A DNA stretch of 64,000 bases from Mrakia gelida (Eukaryota; Basidiomycota; Tremellomycetes; Cystofilobasidiales; Mrakiaceae). Both the position numbers and the translations under genes were made by a program. Below, in pieces: positions 34,755 through 45,456 of the stretch. Position 1 is the first letter of the stretch. Each line of letters starts with the position of its first letter. The stretch lies in assembly GCA_024345305.1 (NCBI GenBank), contig BRON01000016.1, positions 992,001-1,056,000 of the forward strand, given 5' to 3'. The notes beneath the pieces were generated by a model. That model was not told where the DNA came from, ran no database searches, and was given only the letters and a program-made list of their open reading frames with translations.

Positions 34755-35068
34755 TTAGGTAGCTATCGTCTTGGTGGTTTCGTTTCTTGTTTCGCTTTCG
34801 ATCTTTACGCGTTGATGAGTTGGTTCGAACCGCGTCGTCTTTTGCTCACTCTCTCGTCCTCGACGCTCTCAGTCACGTCGCGTAAAGATTAGTTTATGTT
34901 GGCCCTGGAAAAGCTTGGGAGATGCGAGAGGTGTCTCGCTCCTCACTCAGGCCGAGGAGAAGACGCGAGAGCGGCCTGCGGAGAGGAGGGACCTTTGGGT
35001 GAGCTCGAGCTGAACTCGACTTCTCGCCGCCAAACCACCAGCATTCCAGCGTCTCTCTCCTTCTCGAC
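34755..35068. other. Intergenic region
   Basis: 314 bp between PPP4R2 and the next + strand gene. An upstream ATG frame at 34896 is not used in my model because the MYND exon has its own in-frame ATG at 35069. A 5' UTR intron (GTGAGC at 34999) is possible. Confidence 0.35.
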
Positions 35069-36560
35069 ATGCAGCAAGAACCTCAAAACGTCATCAGACT
35101 CGCTGGATGTGCTCATTGTAAAGAAAAGAACCCTCAAAACAGGTGAGATCAGTGGCGGTCTGTCGAGAGTGAGGAAGGTCGGAGCTGATCCTTCCCTCAC
35201 TCGTCCTCCACGTTCGCAGGTGTCCGTGTAGATCCCAGTACTACTGCAACAGGGTGAGTCAAAGAAGGGATAAAACACGTCTCTCGCTCACGATGAGCCT
35301 TTTTCACTCGCGCTGTGGCAACTCTGCAGACATGCCAACGTCGAGACTGGGCGAGGCACAAGAAGGACTGTGGTCTCTTCTCGAAGGCTGGACAGGATAT
35401 CGAGGTCGTAGGTGAGCTCAAATCTGTTCGATGATAAGGAGGAGGAGCTCGTGAGACCTCGAGAGAGCTCGGATGAGGGAAATATATCGAGAGTCGGGTC
35501 GCATCCCTGACCTCTGTGGTGTTCTCTTTACACGGTGGGTCAAGCTTCTCTCGTTTCTCTTCATGGCTCGAGGAGATCAAAGACGAGACGTCTCTCTCAC
35601 TGCCGACGGCGAGTCCTTCCACTACAGATTTAGACCAGCGGGAGCCATGGACTCGAGCCACAAGGCTGTCGTCGTCGAGATCGGGACCTTCAGCGTACAG
35701 AAGTTGACGGAACCTCAGAACTTCCGTGTCTATCAAGGAGACCCAGAGAAGACTAGCAGGCTTATAGAAGAGCAAGTTCGTTCGCCGATGTTGGAAGGTT
35801 CGTCCCAAGACGCCACGTTCGAGCGACGTTGCTTCCCTCGCTGATGGCTGGCTCACTCGTTTTCTTTTCGCAGAGCTGAACGAGTGGCTCGCGATCAAAG
35901 CAGGAGATCTTTCAGAGATCTTCACCCAGGAGATGAACCTCTTCGATGACTCCAACAGATTCAAGATCGTGAGTCTCAATGCGAACGAATTTCGCCTCTC
36001 GAGTTGCGCTGACCGTTTCGACTTCGACGCGTCGTTCGCTTTCTTTCAGAACGAAACCGCCTGCATCATCAACCTCGACTACGATCCCTCCTCCTCGAAT
36101 CTCATGGATCGCTTCAAGGTCGCTCGTCTCGTCGGATGCTTCAGCTTCGCAGAGGTAAGGCTCGTTTTCTTCGAGTTCGCCGAGCGTCGAACGACCACTG
36201 ACCCTCGCTCGTCGACGACGCGTTTGATTCCGTCCAGCTCTCCTCTCCTCCCTCGTTCGAGACCGACGAGTGGAGCCTCAACGTCGAAGCCGCTATCCAA
36301 GGTCGAGCCCATCGAATCCGAATCCAGAACCTTTCTCCAGATCACGTCCTCTTCTGCTTCATCGTCTTGTTTCCGTGCGTGCTTCGCTCGATTCGAACCT
36401 CGCCTCGTTTTCTCCCCAACTGATTGACCTCGCGTTCGTTGGCCGTATCAAACTTAGTGTGGAGCCTTGGTCGCTCGTCACTCATATCGATGGCTCCAAG
36501 GAAGCTGTAGAACACGTCGAGCCCGATCCGAACTGGAGGGAGAGGTTGCTCGGAGAGTGA
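35069..36560 (+). CDS. N-terminal MYND zinc-finger protein
   Basis: Exons 35069-35142, 35220-35253, 35330-35411, 35573-35797, 35874-35968, 36050-36154, 36238-36374, 36458-36560; 284 residues. The MYND finger is at the N terminus (residues 14-50): CAHCKEK, RCPCRSQYYCNRTC, DWARHKKDC, with the first half CX2C intact and the second pair as CxC. It is spread over three exons. The remaining 230 residues (EVVGDQRRDVSLTADGE, HKAVVVEIGTFSVQKL, RLVGCFSFAEL) match no family I know. It is not a close relative of the C-terminal-finger paralogues A, B and C. The acceptor of exon 4 lies in a GAGGAG pair, both halves in frame, so splicing may yield isoforms differing by one residue; it is also poorly preceded by pyrimidines, so this boundary is the weakest. 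Confidence 0.7.
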
Positions 36561-37000
36561 GGCTTGAAGGCGCGTCGTCGAATTGAAGCTCTCTTCTCGC
36601 TTTCGTAGTTATTGGGCGCTCTCGCTGGTGAGATGGAAGAAGAGAGGGTGGGACATGAGAGCGATATGTATGTGTGCGTTTCCGAGAGAAAGAAGGAAAG
36701 AGAGAACAAAGGCAAGGAGAAGGGAAGGGAAAAGAAAACGAAACGACTCGAAACGCAAGAGCACAAGCGAAATCGAAGCAGATCAAGAAAACTACCTACA
36801 GAGGAAGTGGCACGAGCACAAACCGAACCGAAATCGTCACACACAAGAAACGAGTAGAGAAGAAAAGCTAGGGGTATACCTAATCGAAGAACCAAAAGAA
36901 ACCGAACTCAAACGCAAGATCGAAAGCGAGAAAAACGACGCGTCCCTCTCCTCGCTCTCCTTCCCAGATCTCCCTCCCTCCTCGACAACCTCCGCCTCCT
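36561..37000. other. Convergent 3' region, nothing recognised
   Basis: 440 bp, unusually rich in A/G on the + strand (36650-36930) compared with the C/T bias elsewhere. Likely 3' UTRs of the flanking convergent genes. Confidence 0.4.
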
Positions 37001-39028
37001 CTACTCGTCGTTAACCCCGCCCAAAGCGTTCGCAAGACCCAACAACACTCCCACCCCACTAGCCACAACTCCCAACCCTCCCGCCAACCCCGTTCCCCTA
37101 AGCGAGTTCACAACGAACCCACCCTCCCCTCCTCCCACCTGAGTAGCCAAAGCCCCCCAAACTCCCAACCTCAAGATATGGAAAACGAGCGTCTTCCCAC
37201 CCGCATTGTTCTTGCTCCCAATAAGCAACGCCAGCACCGCGGGCACGACGACCGTCAACGCGCTCCACGCGACGAAAGGATGAACGAGTCGTTGGTTGGC
37301 GTCCCATCCTTTAAAGGACGCTTGCCAGTCGATGACTCTGAGATCGACGTTGAGCCAAGGGTGGTTGACGTTGTGGTTAGTGAGGACTACGTTGGGTGGG
37401 GGGGCGAGGTTGTATTCTCCTGCGATGGGAGCTTTGGCGGAGGCTGGGTTGGTAGGGTAGGCGGGAGGGAAGGTGAGGGTGAAGGTTTTGAAGATGAGGG
37501 TTGTGAGGAGGAGGGGGAGGAGTTCGAGGAGGAGGAGGAGGAAGGTTTGAGTGGATTGGGAGGAGAGGATCTGGGTGGGCGGGGAGGGGAGGAGGGGAGG
37601 AGAGGTCAGGATCGCGTGAAGGGGGGAGGAGGGAGAGCGAGAGTCGTTCGACCCGTCTCGCTTCGACTCGTTCGAGCTCAGATTTCGAGACAGACAGAGA
37701 GAAAGGACAGAGGAGGACTCACTCGTCCACTAGGAGTCCAGACCTTCTTCTCCCAGAACCCTTGAGCCTTCTTGATCAACACCTCCGCCTGATCAACAGC
37801 AACAACCACCTCGTTCTGGACCTCCTCCTCAGCCTCCTGCACAACCTCCTTCGCCTTCTTGGCGACCCTCAACGAAGCCCTCCTTCCCGACGCCAGCTCC
37901 TCCTCGACGTGCTCCCCAACAGCGTGAACCTTCTCGACGACGTCCTCAGCGACAGCGACTGGTCGAGCGAAGATGGAGTTGGCGAGCTTCTTAACGGATC
38001 CGGGGATGGCGAGGGAAGGGAGGGAGTCGGTGACCTGCTTGATGGGGGATCGGGGGAGCTCTCTTCCTTTGGGGATTCCACCACCGTTGTAGGAGGAGGA
38101 GGAAGGGCCAGAGGAAGGATGAAGGTACTGGTCCTCGGGAGAGTGGGAGGAAGGGACGTGCTCGTCATCGTCGTCTCGGTTGGTGGCAGGAGAGCCAGAG
38201 GAAGAGCCGCCGGGGGTGGAGTCTCTGCAGAACGACGGAGAGGATAGGAAGGGAAGGGTTAGTGGAGGTTAAAGTCGAGGATGGCAGGGAGGAAGGGAGG
38301 AGGCAGCGAGGCGAGCGAGAGGGAGGGGGAAGGGAGGGGGCGAGGTTGAGGTGAAACGAACCGAATGGCGACGGAAGGACGACCTCGAGGACCTTTCTCG
38401 TAGAGCTTGGAGAATCGAGGATCAGCTTTCCAGGTCTGGATGGCGATGACGAGCGGGCGACGAGGATGAAAAGGAAAGAAGAAGGCGGGATGAAGGTCAG
38501 TCCTTGTTCAAACACTCTCTCTGCTCGTTCTTGCTTCCCTTCCCTCGGTTCCTTCCTTCCCCTCCCTCGAGCGAGATAAGATTCAACCTCGACGCGCAGA
38601 AGAAAGGTACGAGCTCGTCAAGCGTCCATCCACCCTTACGCCACTCAAATTTCAGCCCCGAGGAGGTTAAAACCAGATGGATGGACGCGTTCGAAAAAAG
38701 AAAACAACAGAGAGAACGGGAGAAGGGAGAGCGAGATAGACGGAGGGACTTACGGATTCGTTGTGAGAGAGCGCCTTCTTGATGGATTCGATGATATCGG
38801 TTTTGGAGACAGGGATAGGGTTGATCTCCATGGCAGTGGCAATCTCTTGAAGACTGGAACCAGCGAGGGAGAGAAAGAAAGGGAAGGGAGGAGGGAAAGG
38901 AAGGGACAAGAGGTCAGGTCAGTTTGAGCTCGCTTCGTTCCACGCCAGCAATGGTAGAGGACTTACTCTGCTTTCCTCTTGGCGAGAAGAGCTCCCTTGT
39001 ACTCGATGGTCACAATCGGTGAAGACAT
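37001..39028 (-). CDS. SAP/HeH-like domain plus C-terminal membrane helices
   Basis: Exons 39028-38967, 38853-38754, 38435-38362, 38224-37723, 37570-37001; 435 residues. Residues 13-55 (LLAKRKAEDLQEIATAMEI, then PVSKTDIIESIKKAL) have the helix-extended loop-helix pattern of SAP or HeH domains, which bind DNA or chromatin. A Ser/Asp-rich linker and a Glu/Lys/Val-rich amphipathic region (VHAVGEHVEEELASGRR) follow. The C-terminal half has about four hydrophobic helices: TFLLLLLELLPLLLTTLIF, VAWSALTVVVPAVLALLIG, TLVFHILRLGVWGALAT, GLGVVASGVGVLLGLANAL. The order of SAP-like domain, disordered linker and membrane helices recalls inner nuclear membrane proteins of the Heh/Lem2 type, but I see no MAN1 C-terminal domain, so the assignment is only by analogy. 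Intron 2 is 318 nt. Divergent from the next gene. Confidence 0.65.
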
Positions 39029-39298
39029 TTGGTCGAAGTCTGGATGGATGGATGCGAAGCGAGAATGCGGTTGGAGGACAAGCACTTCGAGCGAGCTTCG
39101 AAGCTTCAAGTCAAAGCCGCGGGCTGATTTCATTAGAACTGGGTTGTAATGGCTTTCTCGCTGCCGTTACCAAGAGGGAGGCGGTGTCCGCGACTCTCCT
39201 CCACGCTTCCCTCCCTCCCTCTCTTGAGCTTCAAACCACCATCCCACCCCCCTCTCCTTCTCGTTCTCCCTTCCTCTCGATCCTAGGCTTCCCACTTT

Positions 39299-42200
39299 AT
39301 GGGCCTGTTTGATCGTAAGAAGAAGGTTCGGGAGCCTGAGCCTCTTCCCGGTCAACCTCCCATCTCGACGTCCAGACCTCGTCAATCACTTCAGAAACAG
39401 AACCCAAATCAACAACAGCAACAACAGAGAGGTCAACAGATATCAGATCCAATCCTCTACGATCCCAACTACCAAGGTCAACAAGGAGGAGGCCCCTTCG
39501 GATCCAGGTCGAGAGGGAGCGTCATTCAGGAGGAGAGAGGAGTGGGAGGAGGAGGTCAGCAACAGCAGCAGTGGGATCCTCCTCAGAGGTCAGCAGGCAT
39601 GAGAGACTCCCAGTTCGAGAACCAGAGGAATAGTGTAGCGAGTGACAGAGACTGGGTGAGTCAAGAATTTCTTCTTTTGTCTTTCTCGCTTCGAGTATGG
39701 AGGTGACTCTCGAGAGGGAAGGGGGAGGGGAGAGAAGGTCGGGGAGAGTCATCTCCCCTCTCAGTTTCTCTCCTTCTCTCGTCTTTCCTCGTCAGCTTGC
39801 TGGGCGCGACAAAGCCTCAGCTCGATGCGCTATGTAGATCTTTATATCCCACCGACGCTACCCTGAACGAGGTCGAGGTTGAAGCTGGAGAGAGGGACGG
39901 AAGGTCGTCATCTCCTTCAACTCCTCCTTGCCGCCTTTCCTTCCTCGCGGCCTCCTCGGCTGGCCTAGCACTCTGTCTATCTTCGTTGCTGTCTTCTCTA
40001 CATCAACTTGAGCTAACCTGTGTTCTCTTGTTTCCTACCAGACCATGATCTCCCCTCAAACCGGCTTCGCTCAAGCTACCCATCCCTCCCAAACTTCGAG
40101 TCCAACCTCCCAGCTCGTCCCCGGCTCCTCTCCTCCTGTTCCTCAAGGTCTCAACTCGACCTTCTACGACGTCCCGCCAGGATCCATCTTCCCATCTCAT
40201 CAACTTCCACCTCCCATCGTCCCACCACCTTCAGGAGCTCACCCTCGCTACACGACAACGAGCAGCAACCACTCGCACAACGGAAGTCGAGAGGACCTTC
40301 CCTACCGCTCCTCGGTCGTCCCTACTCAGCAACCTCAGCTCGTTTCGCCGCCCGCTTCGACGAGACAGCAAGGAGGAGCTCCTGGAAGCTACGACGGAAG
40401 TCACGACTCGTCTCACGGATTGTCGAGTGGGAGGCCAGAGGTCACGACGCCAGGGAGCATGAGGGAGGGAAGCGCGAGGTTCAATCGAGGACCAGAGACG
40501 GGCTCCATCCGAGATCTCGACGCGAGGGACAGGCAGAGCAGTGGAGATTCGGTCACCCCGATGAGACCCCCAAGAGCTCAACCACCACCTCCCTCGACGA
40601 ATCCTATGGCTCAACAGCCCTCCTCTAACAGCCATCAATCCATCGTCAACCTCACTCCTTCATCGCCTCCTCCACCGCCTCCTCCTCCCCCTCCGATCGG
40701 ACAACACGCCAAGGTCCCTTCCTTCTCGTCCTTGAACAACCTCCAAGCCAACGTCTCCCCACCCGTCGTCACTCAGATCTACGATTCTCCCTCCTACGCT
40801 GCTGCTCCTTCTTCGTCGAGAGCTCAACAACAGCAGCCTCCTCCTCCTTCGGCTCCCACGAACGTCGACCACTCGCGGTACTCGGTCGTTCCTCCTCCTC
40901 CACCACCTCCTCCTCCGTCGGGTCAGCAACATCCTCATCATCGGTCCCAAGACTGGTCGGCGGCAGCTCAACAGCAGCAGCAGCATCAGCAGGCTCGACT
41001 CTCCCATCAGCCTCAGCCCGTCTCGACGGTCGACTCTTCGTCGCCCTACAACAATCCTCCTCCGTCAGCTCCTCTTCCCCAGCAACAACAGCAGCAACTC
41101 TACTCCCCCAATCCTACCTCCTTCGACAACGGTCGATACTCCCAGCAACCAACACGTCAACCGAACTCGGACTACGTCCACTACCAGTCCGCCGCCTCGC
41201 AACCACCTACGCCTCTCTCGTCAGCAGGGAACGGTGCCAACTGGAGACCTTCCATCGACCAGCCATCGCAGCCTCCGATCAAGAAGGAGAAGGAGAAGGG
41301 CGAGAAGAAGAAGTTTGGGTTCTTGCCTCAATGGTCAGGTCGGGGTGAGGTCGACGGAGACGAGGAGAGCACGAAGAGCTCGAAGAAGGTCTTGAAGAAG
41401 GAGGCGAAGGAGCGGGATAGGGAGTACGCCGCTTCGGATGCTGGGCATGGTAATGGAGGGAATGGGAATGGCATGTTGCCGAAGGGGTGGAAGGAAGAGG
41501 ATGTCGAGGACACGATTGGTGAGTCGAGTCGACTTTGCTCGTTCTTCGCCTTCAGCTCGAGAGGATTGCCTTCCCTCGAGCTCTCTTTTCCGCGAGAACG
41601 TCACTGACACGTCTTCCTTCCCTTCTTTACCCTTTTCTGGCCGTTCCTTCGCTTCGTTTGATCATCCAGCCTCCCTCTCCCACCTCCCTCCTCACGCGTT
41701 CCAATCCTCCTCCGAACACCTCGCCTTCACCTCCCAGATCGACGACCTCACCCACCGACTCCAGAACGACCCCACGAACGGAACCCTCGCTGAGAAGACA
41801 GCTCGTCAGCTCAGGAAGGAGATCAAGAACCTCCCCAGCGAGATCGAGAAGGAGGGAGCGGGAGCGTCGGGGAGTGTTGCCGAGCTTTGGTGGAAGCTGA
41901 TGTGGACGGGGGATGCGAAGATCATGAGTGAGTCGCGCACCTTCCGTCAATGTAGGAGAAGGATTTGGAGCTGATCAGGTCGTGTTTTGTTCCCTTGCTC
42001 TCGCAGGACTCTGCTCGAATCAAAAGTTCCTGTCGAACCTCGAGTCGTCGTTCAAGAAGCTCCCCTCTTCGAGTCAGCAGAAGGTCGATCTCTACCACGT
42101 CTTTGGAGTCATTACCGAGACCTTCCGAGGCTCAAACGGATCGGAGGATCTCGAGAAGTACTTCTCCAAGGTCTACGAGAACGCGAACGAGTCGGGTCTG

Positions 42201-44370
42201 GTTCGTCCCTCTCCCTTTCTTCACTTTCGCTTTCGCTCCCCCTCACGCCGGCTGACCTTCTTCGTATCGCTACTCGATCGTTCACAGAACCGTTCAACGC
42301 CACCTCAGTACCTCCAAGCTCTCTCGGGCGGTCAAGATCGTCAACGAGGTCGCACCGACGGACAAGGAGAACGTCGCCATCGATCCTCAGGCTTCCCTTC
42401 GTCCGAGAACGTGCCGACGGTCGGAGACGATCTCGAACGGATGGCTAGGGAGTGCGAGGGAGCTTGGAAGACGAAGGAGGATCTTCTGCAGCTTCTGAGA
42501 GACGCGAGGAACGACGAGGGTCTGATGGACGATCCCGAGATGAGAGCTAGGATTCGGGTTCGTTCGACCTTGTTTCGTCGCGTCCTCTCAGCCCATTTCT
42601 TCCTTCGACGAAGCACAAGCTGACGTTCGATTGTTCTTCGATCTCTCAGGAATCCTACCAAGCTTGCTTCCACATCGAAACCGAACTCGTCAACCACCGA
42701 CCCTGGGCCGAATCTCAAGCGACCGAATCCCTCCTCACCGCTCCTCAAACACAATCCAAAGACGGTTCTCTCCCTTCCAACATCGCCGCTCCTCTTCAAC
42801 CCGGCGGAGGACCCAAGCTCGACCAGCAACCACCGGATAGTCCTGGATTGGGACTCTTCCAGACCGAGATCAAGGACACGAGAGCACAGATCGTGCTGAG
42901 GAGATTGATGGAGGTGACGGCGGAGGTTTCGGAGGCGTTGGAAGCTTTCCATGAGTGGGAGAGGGAGATGCAGGAGGATGAGGAGATGAGGATCATCGAG
43001 GAAAGGAGTCGGAAGGAGACGAGGCATGATCGCTCAGTGAGTTTGAGTCGAGCGTTCGAGACGCGTCGTCTCCTTGTCTTCGGTTTGACTCTCGCTGACC
43101 TCGCTCCTTCTCGCTCGCTCAACCCTCACAGAAACCCATCCAAACAACCGACAACCTCCTCACCCTCCCCTCTTCTCAAACGGCCTCGGCCTCTCGCTCC
43201 CCATCACCTATCCGAACCCCCCTCTGGGACGACAACCAAACCACCAACCTCAAATCCTCTTCCTCTCCTCTCCTCCCACCTCTCCCTAATCTCCCCAACC
43301 CAACCCTCAACCTCTCCTCCAAATCCATCCCCATCCCTCTCCCACCTCCTCCCCCTTCGTCGCACGGCGGCGACGGCTTCACTCCTCGATCGGGCTCGCC
43401 AGACGTGCTTCCTCCTCCTCCCAGAGGACCGAACGATCCTGCGCTGATAAGGAGCGCGAGTCCTGGGAGTCGACCGTTGCCGGTGCCGGAGAAGACGAAG
43501 GGGAAGGGGTTCATGGGGATGCTGGGGAGTGGTGGAGGAGGAGGAGGGAGGGGAGCGGGTGTGCCGGTGGTTAATGGTGGGAGTGGTGGAGGAGGAGGAG
43601 GGAACGATGGGCTGGAGGGAATGAGTGAGAAGGCTAGAGGGAAGATGAGAGTGATTGATGCTTACGAGGCTGAGGGTAAGTCCCTTCATCTTCGTGTCGT
43701 TTGCGATCTTCCTCGTCGTTCGACGCGTTCGATCCTCGCTTCTCGTTCGGACACTTCACTGACCTTACTTCCTCCTTCTTCCTCCCTCCCCTTCTTTCCT
43801 TCCATCCTTCCTCCCATCTCCTTCTTATACACAGACGCCTTCGACCCCGACGACATCTACAAAACCTCCGACCCGAACCGCAACGACCGACCCGCCACAC
43901 CCACCTCCATCCACTCCTCCCTCTTCGACGAAGAACTAGCAGATGACTGGGTCCCCCCGAAACCCGTCACCTACGTCTACGACGCAGCTCTCGAACGGAA
44001 GGTCTTCCTCGAGGAGGAACGGAAACGAGAGGCTCTAAGAGCGCTCAAAGCTAAAGGAAGAGGATCGTCGTACGTCGAACCCGCCAACCACAACGACGAG
44101 GAGACGGCTCGTCCACTGGAGCCGGCGTTGGCGGCTGTGGAGGAGACGCATGCGACGGTTGGAGGAGGTGGAGGAGGGAGGTTGGAGAAGGAGAAGGAGA
44201 TGGGGAGGATGTTGGGTGGAGCGGGTGGGACGAACGCCAACGGGAACGGGAACGGGAACGGGCATCACCTGGAGAAGGAGCACAGTGGAGCGAGTGGATT
44301 GGGGCGGAAGATGAGCTTTTGGAAGAAGAGCGGGAATAGGGTCGCTAGTGATGGGAAGGAGAAGGAGTAG
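39299..44370 (+). CDS. Large Pro/Gln-rich adaptor-like protein (possible VHS/GAT-type core)
   Basis: Exons 39299-39655, 39815-39871, 40042-41518, 41670-41927, 42007-42200, 42288-42557, 42650-43036, 43132-43675, 43835-44370; 1359 residues. The first 630 residues are disordered: poly-Pro (40667-40696, 40896-40917), poly-Gln and Ser runs, MGLFDRKKKVREPEP at the N terminus, then a Lys-rich block. A helical core of about 300 residues follows (SEHLAFTSQIDDLTHRLQND, LCSNQKFLSNLESSFKKLP, YHVFGVITETFRG, LERMARECEGAWKTKEDLLQ, IVLRRLMEVTAEVSEALEAF). The arrangement recalls a VHS-like bundle followed by a GAT-like three-helix bundle of trafficking adaptors, but residue-level support is weak. Exon 2 is uncertain: the strongest acceptor (GTCAG, 39795) throws the frame, so I used AAAG at 39814. 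Ends with a Gly/Asn-rich tail. Confidence 0.65.
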
Positions 44371-45456
44371 ACGCGTCGATTTCACTTCCTACTCTCCCCG
44401 TCTCTCGTTCTCTCCTCGTCCTCCTTCCTTTCGTCCCTCCCTCTCTCGTCTCCCAACCCACTCAAACTCTTCTCTCCTCTTGATACCCTCGGTCCCCTCT
44501 GCCTGCTATACTCTGTCGTTTTCGACTTCACCTTGCCTGTTCGTTTCCTTGTTCGTTCGACGGTTCGTTTCGCTGCTCTTCTTCGCTTCTTTTTGCTAGT
44601 CTACTTGCTGTTTCGGTTTCTTTTCTACTGTTTCCATAACGACTTTCATACCTTTCCCTTCTCTTCTCGACTTTGGCTCGTTGCTCTCTCTCATGAACTT
44701 CTCCGTCTCTAGTTCGTCCTTCACGAGAGGAGTGACCAGCGACGCGCGCTCTTCCTGACTTTCGTCCGTTCGCTCGCTCGACCGTTGACCGAGCTGCTTT
44801 TCTTTCGCTTCGATGCCAGCGTTTCTCTCTCTGCCAGCTTTGCTTGGTTGACGAACGACGAATATCTGAGAAGGTCTCGCGAGAAGACAGTCGCGTCCTC
44901 TCGGAGCTCGAAAGTCAAACTGAACCCGCGAAAGCAGGGGAGGAGGTTCGAGAGCGTCGAACGAAAGCTTCTCCATGACGTCGACGACCTGTTCACGAGA
45001 TGGCTTGGCTGTCGTTCGAGGGAGGGCCTTCGCTGACAGCTCTGCTGTACTCTAGCTCGCTCTCGGAGAAAAGAGGGTGGGAGAGGAACGAGGATCTTTG
45101 AGTCGAGAGAAGGAGCTTCCGAGCTCACATGCCTCCTCCTTCACTCTCGCGTTCTCCTCTCGCCGCTGACTCTACGTTCTGAAATCAGTCGCGGTGTCTA
45201 CTTGTTCTCTCGCATGTGAAGTACTTGAGCGCTGGTCGACATCAGGGGGCGCTGTTGATTGTGTCTGTCTGTCAAACAAACGGAACGAGCAGGCTCAATC
45301 TCGCCTCCTCCCAGCTTCCTCATGTTCCTCCCTTCCTTCACCCTCAGTCTCGGCCTTTCAAAAATGACTCCCTCGGTTTCGCTCTCAACCAACCACCATC
45401 AACGCCAACCTTCCTTCCCACGCTTTCAACCTTCTCTTCTTGTCTTTCCCTCCAGG
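44371..45456. other. Intergenic region, nothing recognised
   Basis: 1.09 kb. The first 300 bases are C/T-rich 3' UTR. Short open frames at 44785-45036 (+) and 44721-45128 (-) have no recognisable features. The right end is the promoter of the RNA-binding gene; a TTTCCCTCCAG acceptor-like site 1 nt before the chosen start suggests a 5' UTR intron. Confidence 0.4.

Noticed and set aside
40660..41007. Arg-rich - strand frame opposite the poly-Pro region
   Set aside because: It is the reverse complement of proline and glutamine codons and has no independent support.
44721..45128. 135-codon - strand frame in the spacer before the Nrp1-like gene
   Set aside because: Ser/Arg-rich, no domain, no splice support.
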